A stretch of DNA of 64,000 nt from Tanytarsus gracilentus (Eukaryota; Arthropoda; Insecta; Diptera; Chironomidae): assembly GCA_038502055.1 (NCBI GenBank), contig JAXRKN010000032.1, positions 2,108,001 through 2,172,000 of the forward strand, in the 5' to 3' direction. The notes below the pieces were generated by a model. It made no database searches. It was not told the origin of the DNA and saw only the letters and a list, made by a program, of their open reading frames with translations. The stretch's first letter is position 1; each line of letters begins with the position of its first letter. The position numbers and the translations under genes are program-made. Below, piece by piece: positions 9,488 through 20,800 of this stretch.

Positions 9488-11347
9488 ATGACTCCAAATT
9501 TGCAAGTATCACAACTCGTTATCAACGTAAGTGCTCGAGAAACTAAAATACGAACTGATTTACTAACAATATTTCACTATTATAATTACAGCGTCTGAAA
9601 AATCTAAAAAATGAACTTTGTGGAGGTGGTTTGTTTGGACTTATGTACAAAGCCAACTTAATAATTATGGGCTTCGATCTGGAGTCTTCCGATAAGCTAA
9701 ACTTTAAGAAAATGCAAGACAACTTTCCGACCGAAATTGACCTATGTGGAATATTTAAATTTGGCGAATGTAGCGATGCCGAAACTCACATTCAAGAGAT
9801 ATTAAGCAGTGTCGACATCACTGATAATCCAATTCTCCTCAAGTGCAATGGATCGGACGAAGATTTTCAACTGAGTGCATCGCTTTATAGAAATGGCAAG
9901 CTCGAGTCGATCGAGTATGAGATTGTGAGCGAGGAAGCGCTGATTAACTCGTTTCTAATGGCAAGACTGATGGGATATATTGAAGTGCCGGCAAGTGTGA
10001 ATGAGAAGAGTATCAAAGAGGAATTTTTGGATGCACGAAAAAAACTCGCATCGGGAAATGTCATTTTTCAATGTGAAAATCGTAAAGTTTACTTTAACAA
10101 CAACAGCGTGGTCGGTACGAGTGAAGAAGCTTCGATGCTCGATTTACTCAACCTTGTGAGACAAAAGAAAGATGATAAAAAAGGCAAAAAGGAATCGCCT
10201 CAAACTGACTTTAGTTTCATTAACATTAATTGTCTCCTCAAGAAATCCGATGAAAATGAGAAAAACAATCGTGCAACGTTAAATTTTATCCTGGAGAAAC
10301 AAAAAGTGCTGATTCCCATAAAAATTGATGCCATCGCAGCACTTAACGTCAATACAAAAGTTACAGCTCTATATGATATTCTAGTTGAGTCACTTTGCAG
10401 AACTTTGCGATTGATAGAAGATAATTTATTGGATCAACTTGAAGAGGGCGACGGTGAAGAACTTTTAGTTCCTTTGACTTATCATTTCAAACCCGAAGGT
10501 TTTGGATATTTTTACACATGCATTTATCCCAAATCGATTCCCGATGACGATGATAATTTAACGGCAAAAAGACGTGAATTGCATCAACAGTTGGGAATTC
10601 CATTAGTGAGACCTGTTTTCAGAAAAGCCAATAACTATGTATTCGATAATTCAACAAGTAGTCTCCTCGTAAATCCTCACATTGGATTAAAAAGCACTGT
10701 CGCCGAGGGAAAGCAATCACTTGTTCAAGGAAAGTACACTTACCATCACTACATGCAAGATAATTTCAATGACGATGGCTGGGGATGTGCATACAGATCA
10801 CTTCAAACTCTCTGCTCATGGCTTCGTCTTCAAGGATATTCCGATAGTAAAATTCCAACACATGAAGAGATTCAACGTTATTTGGTGAAAGTAGGCGATA
10901 AGCCTTCAAATTTCATCAATTCGCGACAATGGATCGGGTCAACAGAGGTGTCAATGTGCTTGAATGGACTCATGGGTGGCATCGATTCGAGAATAATGCA
11001 CGTCTCTTCCGGTGCTGACTTGGCTTACAAAGGATCTGAGCTGGCGTATCATTTTGAGACTCAAGGAACACCAATAATGGTGAGCATTTTAATTTGATTA
11101 ATTTTTGAAACTAATTTAATTATTTTTCTAGATTGGCGGTGGAGTTTTAGCGCATACAATTCTGGGTGTAGATTTTAGTTCAAACACAGGCGAATTAAAA
11201 TTTTTAATCCTCGACCCACATTACACCGGTGCCGATGATTTACAGACTGTTCAGAATAAAGGATGGTGCGGCTGGAAGGGTATTAATTTCTGGGATAAAA
11301 ACTCCTATTATAATCTATGTCTACCCCAACGCCCTTCCATTTTTTAA
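9488..11347 (+). CDS. UFM1-specific peptidase 2 (UFSP2)
   Basis: Cysteine protease that processes pro-UFM1 and removes UFM1 from targets, mainly at the ER. The CDS is join(9488..9526, 9592..11079, 11132..11347), 580 aa, larger than human UFSP2 (469). The N-terminal half (to about residue 330) is the divergent substrate/ER-targeting module. The C78 peptidase domain follows. The catalytic Cys412 lies in [10 protein letters not shown]. Asp537 and His539 lie in LDPHYTG, and the Gly-rich [11 protein letters not shown] precedes them. The end GWCGWKG...LCLPQRP is as in the family. Both introns are phase 0 and about 50-65 bp. The extra N-terminal length includes a Lys-rich linker near residues 200-210. 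Confidence 0.95.
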
Positions 11348-11658
11348 TTAATTGTTTAACTTTTAATATGATTTTATTCATTTTTGGATACGGGAACGAT
11401 TATTTTACATTGTTATAACTTTTTACACACACACACATTATGCATATTATGCTTTACATTGATAAAAAAATTGTTACATTAATAAATCATAATTTTTGTG
11501 CTTGCTAAAATTAACGATAAAAACTTTTTTGAATTTTTGGGGGTGAAAGGCTTTTTGTGAGGAAAACGCGTTAAAATATAAACAAAAACAACACGTGCGG
11601 GAAGCCAAAAATTTAATTTAAAAATTCTAAGAGGAAAAAAGAATTTAATTAATCTAAA
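11348..11658. other. UFSP2 3' UTR and NHP2 5' region
   Basis: A short AC repeat (about 11427-11436) and AATAAA at 11481-11486, a likely UFSP2 poly(A) signal. CACGTG lies at 11591-11596, about 60 nt before the NHP2 start. No coding potential. Confidence 0.5.
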
Positions 11659-12156
11659 ATGAAGTCAGAAGAAGTAGAAACAAAAGTAAAATTGGAAGAC
11701 AATTACGGTTAGTTAAAATCTCATTAATATTTAGCATAAAATTTAATTTAAAATAATTTAGATGAAAAAATCATCAATGTCAACGAAATTTCAAAACCAA
11801 TGGCATCTCGAAAATTGGCAAAGAAAATCTACAAACTAATCAAGAAGGCATCGAAGGAAAGAACAAAGAACGTGGTCAATGGTCTTAAAGATGTGCAGAC
11901 AAGAATTCGTAAAGGCGAGAGAGGAATTACGATTTTTGCCGGCGACGTTTTTCCCATCGACATCGTTTGTCATCTACCAGCTGTGTGCGAGGAGAAAGAC
12001 ATTGCTTATTGCTACACACCCAGTCGACAGGATCTTGGAACTGCAATGGGAGTCAAACGTGGCTCTATTGTTCTCATGATTCGCGAAAATGCCGAATACA
12101 AGGAACTTTATGAAGAAGTTAAAGGCGAGCTAAAGACACTTCCAATTCCCTTTTAA
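11659..12156 (+). CDS. NHP2: H/ACA ribonucleoprotein subunit NHP2
   Basis: L7Ae-family core protein of H/ACA snoRNPs (with dyskerin, NOP10 and GAR1), needed for rRNA pseudouridylation and telomerase RNA stability; nucleolar. The CDS is join(11659..11707, 11762..12156), 147 aa (human 153). The acidic N-terminus comes from the first exon; a 54-bp phase-1 intron follows. The L7Ae fold spans residues 30-145: [18 protein letters not shown], then [29 protein letters not shown], and the ending LPIPF matching human LPLPL. A later in-frame ATG at 11800 would remove the acidic tail, so the upstream start is preferred. AATAAA is at 12191-12196. It is convergent with Ir93a. Confidence 0.95.
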
Positions 12157-12435
12157 AGAATTAATTGTAGACTTTTCTTTTTCACAACAAAATAAACAGC
12201 ATTTTATTTTTTCTCAAAAATCCACACAAGAAAATTGCCATTTAAAGTGATGAAAACCGTTAGATTTATAAATTTTATTTCCATCACTTTAGTTTGATCT
12301 TTAAATTTCCAGATGTTCAAAATGTGAATTGACTCAACAGTGCTTTGCACATTTTCTATAAAACTATTAAATCTCATTTTAACCTCAAAACTGTAATAAA
12401 CTCTCACTCTCAAGTAATTCCTTTTAAAAGTCTCC

Positions 12436-15412
12436 TTATGTGTAGGCATACTGATAGTTGAAAATAGCGGCAGAAGGTGCTCGCACAGGAACAAGTTGAG
12501 TTCCGCCTTCCGTTTTAACGACCGCATATGTTCGACCGTTAAAAGTTCGATACGATTCGATGTTACTTGGTCCACTGCCTGAATTGGAGCCTGTTTGAAG
12601 GCTTGAGATGGTCTTGATCGCCTCATTGTACTCAGGTGGTGGCGAAACTGTCTTCTTCGTTGACGGTCCAGGTTGCTGCTGATAGCCATATGCCGGTTTA
12701 GTTGACTGTCTAGTTTTCTTTGGCTGCACTTGAATTCTTCGAGCACGATCATTGCCATCTTCTCGAATAAGTCGAGCCTTGCGTTTATTGAAGAATCTCA
12801 TAATGATCTCAGAAATAAACACTACCAATCCCGTACTGAAGCCAACCAGCATGGTTAAGTAGGTCGTTGCCAAGTCATTGAGCCTCAGTTGACGCTCCAA
12901 ACTGCCAAGATTTTGAGGACATATTTCAGCTTTAGACACGTTCACGAGAAGTCGATGTTGCACCAAACCTCCCTCAACAGCGTGAATTAACCTAATTTAT
13001 TAAACGTTAAAGACTTTAAAATTAATTTAAAAACTTTTTACTCTTCATCGAAAAGTCTCTTCCACTTTGATCCAACCGGATAGGCGAAGCCTCTCTTGCG
13101 TCTCAATGAAGATTCTTTACTCAATGCAAATGGACATTGGAGACGTTCTAAAAAAGCTATTTTAATAAGTCTAAAAATTTCATTGATTAGAATTCACCTG
13201 ATGGTAATGTTTTTCGTTTTCTCCAGTCACTATAAACCTAAAATAATAATCAAAATTAGTTTGTGTGTGACATTTGAGAGGAACCTTAAATTACCAAGTG
13301 ATCGATAGCCGGTTTGTCTCGAATGTACACGAAATCTTTGAGGAAAATTTGATTCATCAGAATTTCACTGTCATTATTTTGAGGTGAAAACACACCTTGG
13401 TTTCTATCGACCATCGGTAGCAAGTAATCGAGCTCTTCTTCTGTCTATAATATTAATTTTAATTATTGTATTAGTCAAAGCTTGACATTGAGAATAAAAA
13501 TTTGTGTCGTATGTGAATAAATTTTTAATAAAAATGCCGTTAATTGAAGAGGATCATCAGTCACAATAAAACGCGTGTGTAATTATTTTAGCTATATATG
13601 CAGCACCCGCCAACAATGTGACAAATTGATGGATTACCACTTTACCCAAACATAGAAGCCACGTATAGCTTTTGAGCACCTGATAGAGTAAATAAATTGA
13701 AATGTTTTTTCACGGCATTAATGGAAAATTAACGAAGTGGAATGGGTGACACATTGTACACGTATGCAAGTCAAAGCTGTTGACAATCGTATCATTAATT
13801 ATTCAATTCTCTATGATGTTTTCATACAACATGTCGTTTATTGTTGATTACAAATGGAAGCTTTTTGACGTTCGACTCGAATTTTAGGGGTGGCAGATTT
13901 TTATTGTTCGAGTGTTCGAGTGTCAATAAAAAATTATTCCCCTTGACTTAAAAAAGACCTGTAATCAATAATTATTGGAAGGGTTTGACTTACGTTTCGA
14001 ATTGCATACTCGACAGCACTGCCCCGCAATGCAATGAATTGATGTCTCTTAGCCAAAAGATCTCTGTAAAGAAAATTTGTTTTTAAAGGATATTTAAAAG
14101 TTTTTAAATTTACCTCGGAACGTTGATTGGCAATGTGAATCTTGAGAGGGTCAAGAACGCAGTTAGATTTGCCGTGTAAAAGCTCGTTAAAATTGTGATG
14201 AACATCCACCTAGAAAAAAAGATCATTTAAAGCTTAAATAATTTTTTAAAAATATATTTGAGGTTAAAAAATTTCAATTAAATAAATGAAATTTGAAGAC
14301 CCCACTATTAAATATGGAAAAATTATAATTTACTATTTAAATAAATTTTAAAATTCAAAACTAAACTTACCAAGTAGCAAAGACGACACGAATTGAGTCT
14401 GCGGTAGGATTTAGAGTTGATCCCTGCTTCATTAGAGCGCCTTTAAAAAATTTATGAAAATTTGCATGCTCAAAAATAATAAAATTTTTCACTTACCATA
14501 GACATACCAAATGCACTGCGAAAGAGTGTAATACTTTTGTTCCTCATCGTAATTTTTAGCCATTTTACAGTAGAGCCAGATAATGCAGAAAATTATAGGA
14601 CCGGTAACAATCAAACTGACCAGAATCAAATACCTTTATATGATTTTAAGAAATTTATTTTCATGAGGATAATTTTTTAGTTATTAAAAATTTACCATAC
14701 AACAGCATCAAATGGAGCTAGCAAACCGGCACCTGAAGCTGATTCCTGTGGTCTTTTCATAATCATTCTCCATTCTCCTTCATCAAGTGGTGTAGAAAAT
14801 TCGATGTTTCTGTCGAAAGATTTAAAAAAATTTAATCCAAAAAGAAAAATATTAATTAAATTTATTTATTCCTTAAAAAAGTTAATTTACCTCTGCAAGT
14901 CGGCCATAAAAGGAACAAAAGCCACAGCCATGTCTACTTCCTATTTATTTTTAAAAAATAATTAAAAATGTTTTAATTAATTTTAAAAATATTGAAATAA
15001 TTTTTTGTACCTTTCTAACCAACATTTCCATGATTGATCCTGTCGAGTCATTAGAGCTTCCATAAATGTTCGATTTAGGCATTTTCACCTCATATTTAAA
15101 ATCATATTTTTTCATTAGCATCTCAAAAAAATCCATTGCGCGTCCCTTAAGAATCATAGTGCCTTCTTTATCTCGCTCAATGTAGGAAAGAGGAAAATCT
15201 TCAATTGTTGTAATTGTCAGTGTTTGTCCTTTTAAGTCCCTTGCAATTTTCTCCAACTGCTTCTTTTTCTCCTCTTGAGATTGCTTAATATCGCCATAGT
15301 ACAGTTCACCCTTCATTAATTCCACATCGTTGACTTTCGGCACGACTGGCGGTATTTGGCATAAAGTGGAGTTGAAGCAAATAGCATTTAAAATTAAAGC
15401 GACTCCAGCCAT
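12436..15412 (-). CDS. Ir93a: Ionotropic receptor, Ir93a-like, without an amino-terminal domain
   Basis: Variant ionotropic glutamate receptor; Ir93a is a co-receptor for thermo- and hygrosensation in flies. Eleven exons, all on the minus strand: 15011-15412, 14891-14940, 14696-14809, 14497-14633, 14371-14440, 14114-14209, 13994-14063, 13295-13444, 13198-13237, 13042-13147, 12436-12991. They join in frame to 596 aa. A signal peptide (about residues 1-18) is followed directly by ligand-binding lobe S1 (GQTLTITTIEDFPLSYIERD...). Next come transmembrane M1 (YLILVSLIVTGPIIF), the pore segment with GALMKQGSTL, and M2 with SFYTANLTAFLTLSRFTLP. Lobe S2 has ALRGSAVEYAIR and AEICPQ. M3 (TTYLTMLVGFSTGLVVFI) and a 120-residue Pro/Ser/Gln cytoplasmic tail complete it. 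In-frame stops and no AG just upstream of the ATG support this start. The Ir93a assignment is from remembered motifs. Confidence 0.85.
13445..13993 (-). other. Longest Ir93a intron
   Basis: A 549-bp intron between the ...VEYAIRN and TEEELDYL... exons. Both flanks join in phase 0 and the receptor alignment shows no missing residues, so no hidden exon is needed. Nothing else is recognisable. Confidence 0.6.
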
Positions 15413-17864
15413 TTTTATTTTTTAACTTTATAAAAATTTAATTCATTTCCTTTATCTCCCTATTTTGACCCGATCACTTTGAAAGCTGAAAGTCAACTGA
15501 ATATCCCTTTGCAGGCTTGTCGATATATTTTTTTATAATCCTGACAATGGAATATTGACTAATACATGAGACATCCATTATTATGGAAATATATAAATTC
15601 CACTCAAGCTGGCGGGGTTAAAATGTGGTACAAAATATACATTTAGTGCTTTCGATGATTATGAACGATGACACTGATTTTTTTAAAACTTAAAAAGCTC
15701 GCGAGTGTCATTAAAAGCACTGCGACTAGCTTTTATGTAAAGACAAAAGTCACGATCGCAATTTACGTCATGAAAAATTATTTTCAGTTAAGGATTTTAA
15801 ATGCAGGTGATATGGAAAAAGATTACTATTTTTTTTTTAAATTCACTACAAAATTTTATAATCCATGCATTCTGCCATGACTGTTGTCCATATCGTGCAG
15901 TGATTCCAAAGTGAAATTATAAATATTAGCATTACGATATATCCATAATCACGCTAATCAAACTGCAATTTTTATTGTCACATGTCGGTGAACATGAAAA
16001 GATTTTTAGAATTATCGGCGACAACATGTAAGGTAAACACAATGTAATTTAAAGTTAAACTGTGATCATGAATACGGCAACGCTGTAATTATTTTCGACC
16101 TTTTAAATTTGTTGAACATGATTTCGATTTAATAAGTTTTTAATAAAATATTTTTACTCAATTAGACTCTTTAGGTTAAAAACACCGGTCAAGGCTCTTT
16201 TTAAATATCTATGATGACTTTTTTATTTTTCAAAGTAATTTCAGTTGCAATTAGTGAGTTTTGATATTAACAAACTATTAAACTTTTTTAGTGGACAAAA
16301 AATGTTAAAAGGACCTGGAAAAAATTAAGACTCTTGAAACTGTAAAATAAGTACTAAAAATTTTGATTTTTCATGAATATTGGTTTTTTATTTTTCACAA
16401 TTTTCTTTTTTATTTTCTTTGTGTTTTTTGTTGTTTTAGAAAAAATAATAAATTACAAATTTTTTATACAGGAATAAACCCTTGTTTTCTTAACATTACG
16501 TTTTTATCCTTCCATTGAGTTGCTCTTTTTCATCTCAACATTTATAAACTCATCGATTTTGTGTGTTTGACTTTTTCATATAATTTCAGTTAATTAATTT
16601 CAACTAATAAGTCTAAGAGAAAACGTTTCTATATAGAAAGTTGGAAGGTATAATGTTTGTGTGTGTTTTAATGTGTTTGTGGTGAGGGCGTCCTTAAGTC
16701 AATGAAAGGACGTAAAGAGTGTGATTAAAAAATAATTTACTTCAATTTGTAGTTCTTTTCAAACTGTGTACAATAAAAAAAATGAAGAGCTTTTTTAAAA
16801 CTCTTTCAAAAATTAACATCGACATGCTAATCGCGCATTTTTACACATTTTTTTCACAATTGCTTGCGAATTACTTTTAAGAAATTGTGAATGACATCGA
16901 ATAAAAATGTCACGTTATTTTACAAATTGTTGAATTAATTTTTTTCCGTCTCATATCAAATATAGTGGATTTTTTACCTCTTTTCAATATAATATCCCTT
17001 GTCATCATTATCTCTATATAGATATATAATTTTTTCATCGCTGAATTAAATCGAGAAACATCATTCGATAATAAAAATTGCTTGAACGTTTGTTTTTGGG
17101 TTGTTACAAATTTTCTTAATCAGCCGCATTTCAATAATGATGCAAATGAAAAGTTTTCGCGCAAATTAAAATGTTTTCAATTTTGAAGCGTTTTATTTTC
17201 TTTGACACACACATAAAATGAGTTTTTTTCATTAGAGTTAAAATGAATACCTGCTTCCTTCCAACCGTCATCTCAGTATTTTTGATTATAATTATTTTAA
17301 TTTGTGTGAAAAATTGCTACTAAAAATCTTTTTTCATCATTTTTAAACTGAACTTTTTTATTTTTTCCTTCATCATGTTTATGAGTATGTCATTTTTGCT
17401 CTTCTCAATTCATTTTTAAGATGCAAACACAATCTTTTTTTTATTATTTCGCTAAAATGATTTTTTCTATTTACACAGTTACAATTCAATTTAAAAAGAA
17501 TTCTCTGCAAAGAGAAATTGCTAAATAATTTATTTAATTTCAATTTAATTTTTTTCCATTTTTTGTATCACTAATTTCCACTTTTTTTAAATACAATTGT
17601 TGTTTTTTTATATAACTAGAAAAGAAATGTGTGCCTACAATAAGTGTGAGAGGACACTGATAATTACAACGAATACGATGTAATTTGTCAATGCAGCTTT
17701 TAATGTACAATTTAATTTAAATTCCATTTCTATTTATCTTCTTTCCTCAGAAATGAGCTCATTTTGTCTCTCAGTATGTTTTAATAAATACTTTTTGTCT
17801 CTCTTGAAGTTCTCTACAATGAGATTCATTCTTCTTTTTTCCTATACCATCTTAAAGCTTTTTA
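15413..17864. other. Ir93a upstream region and tay 3' UTR
   Basis: A gene-free 2.45 kb. The right part is very T-rich on the plus strand, with several TTTATT (AATAAA in the tay sense) and must include the tay 3' UTR. The left 200-300 bp must include the Ir93a promoter. The short ORF at 15668-15880 has no family resemblance. Confidence 0.5.
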
Positions 17865-20800
17865 TCATCGTGGTGCGTCTTCTTTTTTGTGCATATCATT
17901 GCCTAGTGGTGAGGGTATGATTGAAGGTGGTTTCCCCATTGGGCCATTTGGTGGCATTCGATGATGATGAGGAGATGGCACTGTCGGAGGATGTCCTGGT
18001 TGAGGACTCGGTACTTTTCCACGATTTGCGTACATTGCCGATGCCTGCGCATAAGCTTTCGCTTCCTCAGCTCTCATTGCGTCCAGCATTGGATTAGGTA
18101 TTTGATAGCTTCTCATCATGGGATCCATAAGACGATAATCTCTATAGGGATCGAGTGGTGAAGGCCAACCAGGTGCTGTCGCGTAGTGAGGAGGTAAACC
18201 GACTAGTGAGCCAGGCGGAAGCATGCCTTGTCTCGAGAGATGTGGTGGAGGTAGCATGTGAGCTGGATGTCGACCCATTTGCCATGCGGCTGCCATTTGA
18301 TATCTCGGATCAGCACGCATCATCATTTCCTGTTCATCCTTTCGAGGTTCTTCTTTTATTCGAATATCACTGTCGCCATTTCTTAGAGGCGATCGGTCCC
18401 TGACGGCTTTCGCATTGTCATTAAGTCTTTGTTGCTGTAACATTCTTTCACGCTCCATCTCTCTTCGTTCCATTTCACGTCGTTCTTTTTCCTTCCTCTC
18501 CCTTTCTCTTTCTCTCTGTTCACGTTCCTGTTGCTCTTTTCTCAATTTCTCTTCACGTTCACGCTCCTTGCGTTCTCTATCTTCACGTTCACGTCTTTGA
18601 CGTTCTCTCTCTCTTTCTTCACGTTCTCTCATTTGTCTTTCGCGCTCTTCTGCTTCTCTCCTTGCAGCATCTAAACCTGGATCTGGTTTCATTGATCCCC
18701 AATTGCTTGCGAGTGATGTCGGCGGATAGCCACCAACTGTTCTACTGAGAGGACTACAATGAAAATTAAAAAAAAAGGATTAAGGTCAATTTTAATTATT
18801 AATAATTGATGTAATATTACCTTCTCCAAGGATCTAATGGACCTGCACCCATAGGAAGTTCTCTCGAGTATGGAGAGAGGCCACTGAAAGGTGATGCGAA
18901 GGGTGATGCATAACGTCCAAAAGGTGAAACACCTAAATTAATTAAATAATTAACATTGTCATTATATGTCAATCAATTTTAATGGGAGCATCATCACTTA
19001 CCGAGACCAGATGGTGTGCCGAGAAAATTGGGAGATAATGGATCGAAAGGTCGCCCTTGGAGAGATGGGGGTGTTTGCGGAAAGCCACTCGGAGTAGTTA
19101 ACTCATGTTGACGAACATTGGGAGATGGAGGTGGAACATACATGTGCGGTCGCAACATGTTTTCTGTCTTTATACCTCCCGCTGAACTTGCCTTATCCGG
19201 ATTCTGCTTCGCTTGGTGATGATAAATTTCCCATGCTATTCTCACATGCATCGCGTTCCATCTACCCGTTTTCTGTAAAGCATATGAATAAATTTTGGAA
19301 ACTTTAGTCTATGCGATTCTCTCTCTCTGTAAGCGCTTTCATGCATTCAACATGGAAACATGTGTATAAAAATATTTTATGATCGGAATGAATTTTTATC
19401 TCTGCACAGCAGCAACCTATTTCGAGGCGCACGGCGGTAGCAGCAGCAATTTTAACATGTTAAACTTTTTTACTTTATATTTTAATCTATTTAACAAAAC
19501 AATAAAAGTATAAATCGTAAACCTACCACTTGTTTCGGTTTTGTTGGATCAACGACGGCCGGAGGACCTTGCTGCTGTAGTCGATGATGTAAATGAATTT
19601 TAAGTAAGCGTATAATATGAATATATGAGTGAGTATATGTGTTTTTTAATCGAGAAGATGATGTGCGATGGGGTTTGTGTGTAATTTATGGATTATTACA
19701 TGAAAATAAACAAAAGCAAATAACATCAAATGAATTTATAATATTGATATTTGATATTCAAATGGTATGAAAACACATATTGAAAATGTAAGTTGTTGTT
19801 GAATGAGATAGAAGCTTGTCTATTTGATGAATTAATTAACTGCGATGATTTACGAGCTGATAAGAGAGAGGTTGTATAATAAGAGGCTTGGCAGTGACTG
19901 GAAGCGTGTGTAGACAAGCAAATTACAAATTATCTCGGTGATTATTAAAAAATACATATTTTTTCTTTCCTCGCATGAAATTTATGGTGGCAAATTTCGT
20001 GTTAATTAATAAATCAATTCATGTCATAAGCTTTTATCATCTTGTCATCGGCGACAACGTTGCGAGCTATTTAAATAATATAAGGTGAAACCTTTCAAGG
20101 CGCTAAATTTAGTGTTTTACTGTCACTTTTTAAATATATATTTATCAGGCTTCGCTATATTTATGTTTTAATAACATTCAACACATTTAACGTCTATAAT
20201 GAGCTTAAGAAGTCAACTCACCTTCGGCACAAAGGACTGTAAATGACTAGGAGGCACAAACTGTGTGGGTCCACTTAAACCCGGATGAAGCATTCCTGAC
20301 GGATATGCCGAATAGGGTGGCATGCCCATTAAGGGAGCTGTGCGATAGAAGGGTGAATCACCGGCACCAATCTTCGGAATGTCCTTGAAGAGAGGCGGCG
20401 GAAATAGCGATCCAGCGGGTGCTGTTGGCAAAATCCCCTGATGCTGGTGCTGATGTTGATGTAAGTGCGTATGTTGATGCTGATGGTGGTGTAATTCTTG
20501 CCGTAAGAATGGCAAATTAGAGGAGGGTGATTGCTGAAGAGAAGCCGCTTGATTGGCACTTCCGGGCGATGATGTTTGCGTTGAGGGAGCACTCGAAGTT
20601 GGCATTGCTGATGCCACACTTGATTGGTTTGACTGTGATGTTGGCACACCCATTCCGCTTCTATCCAAAAATCGACTATCCAATTCACGCCTCAACAAGT
20701 CGGTTTGATCAGCTAATAATAATGATGTGATAAATAAATAGAGATTAAATTATTTTAAGCGTCTTACGTTTATTTGTCAATAGTGATTCAGCCGAAAATG

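Noticed and set aside
12204..12758. 184-codon minus-strand ORF
   Set aside because: Overlaps the last Ir93a exon in the wrong frame; the M3 and tail frame (ending 12436) fits the family.
13934..14209. 91-codon minus-strand ORF
   Set aside because: Runs through an Ir93a intron. Only the 13994-14063 part is coding, and the flanking part reads exon 14114-14209 in another frame.
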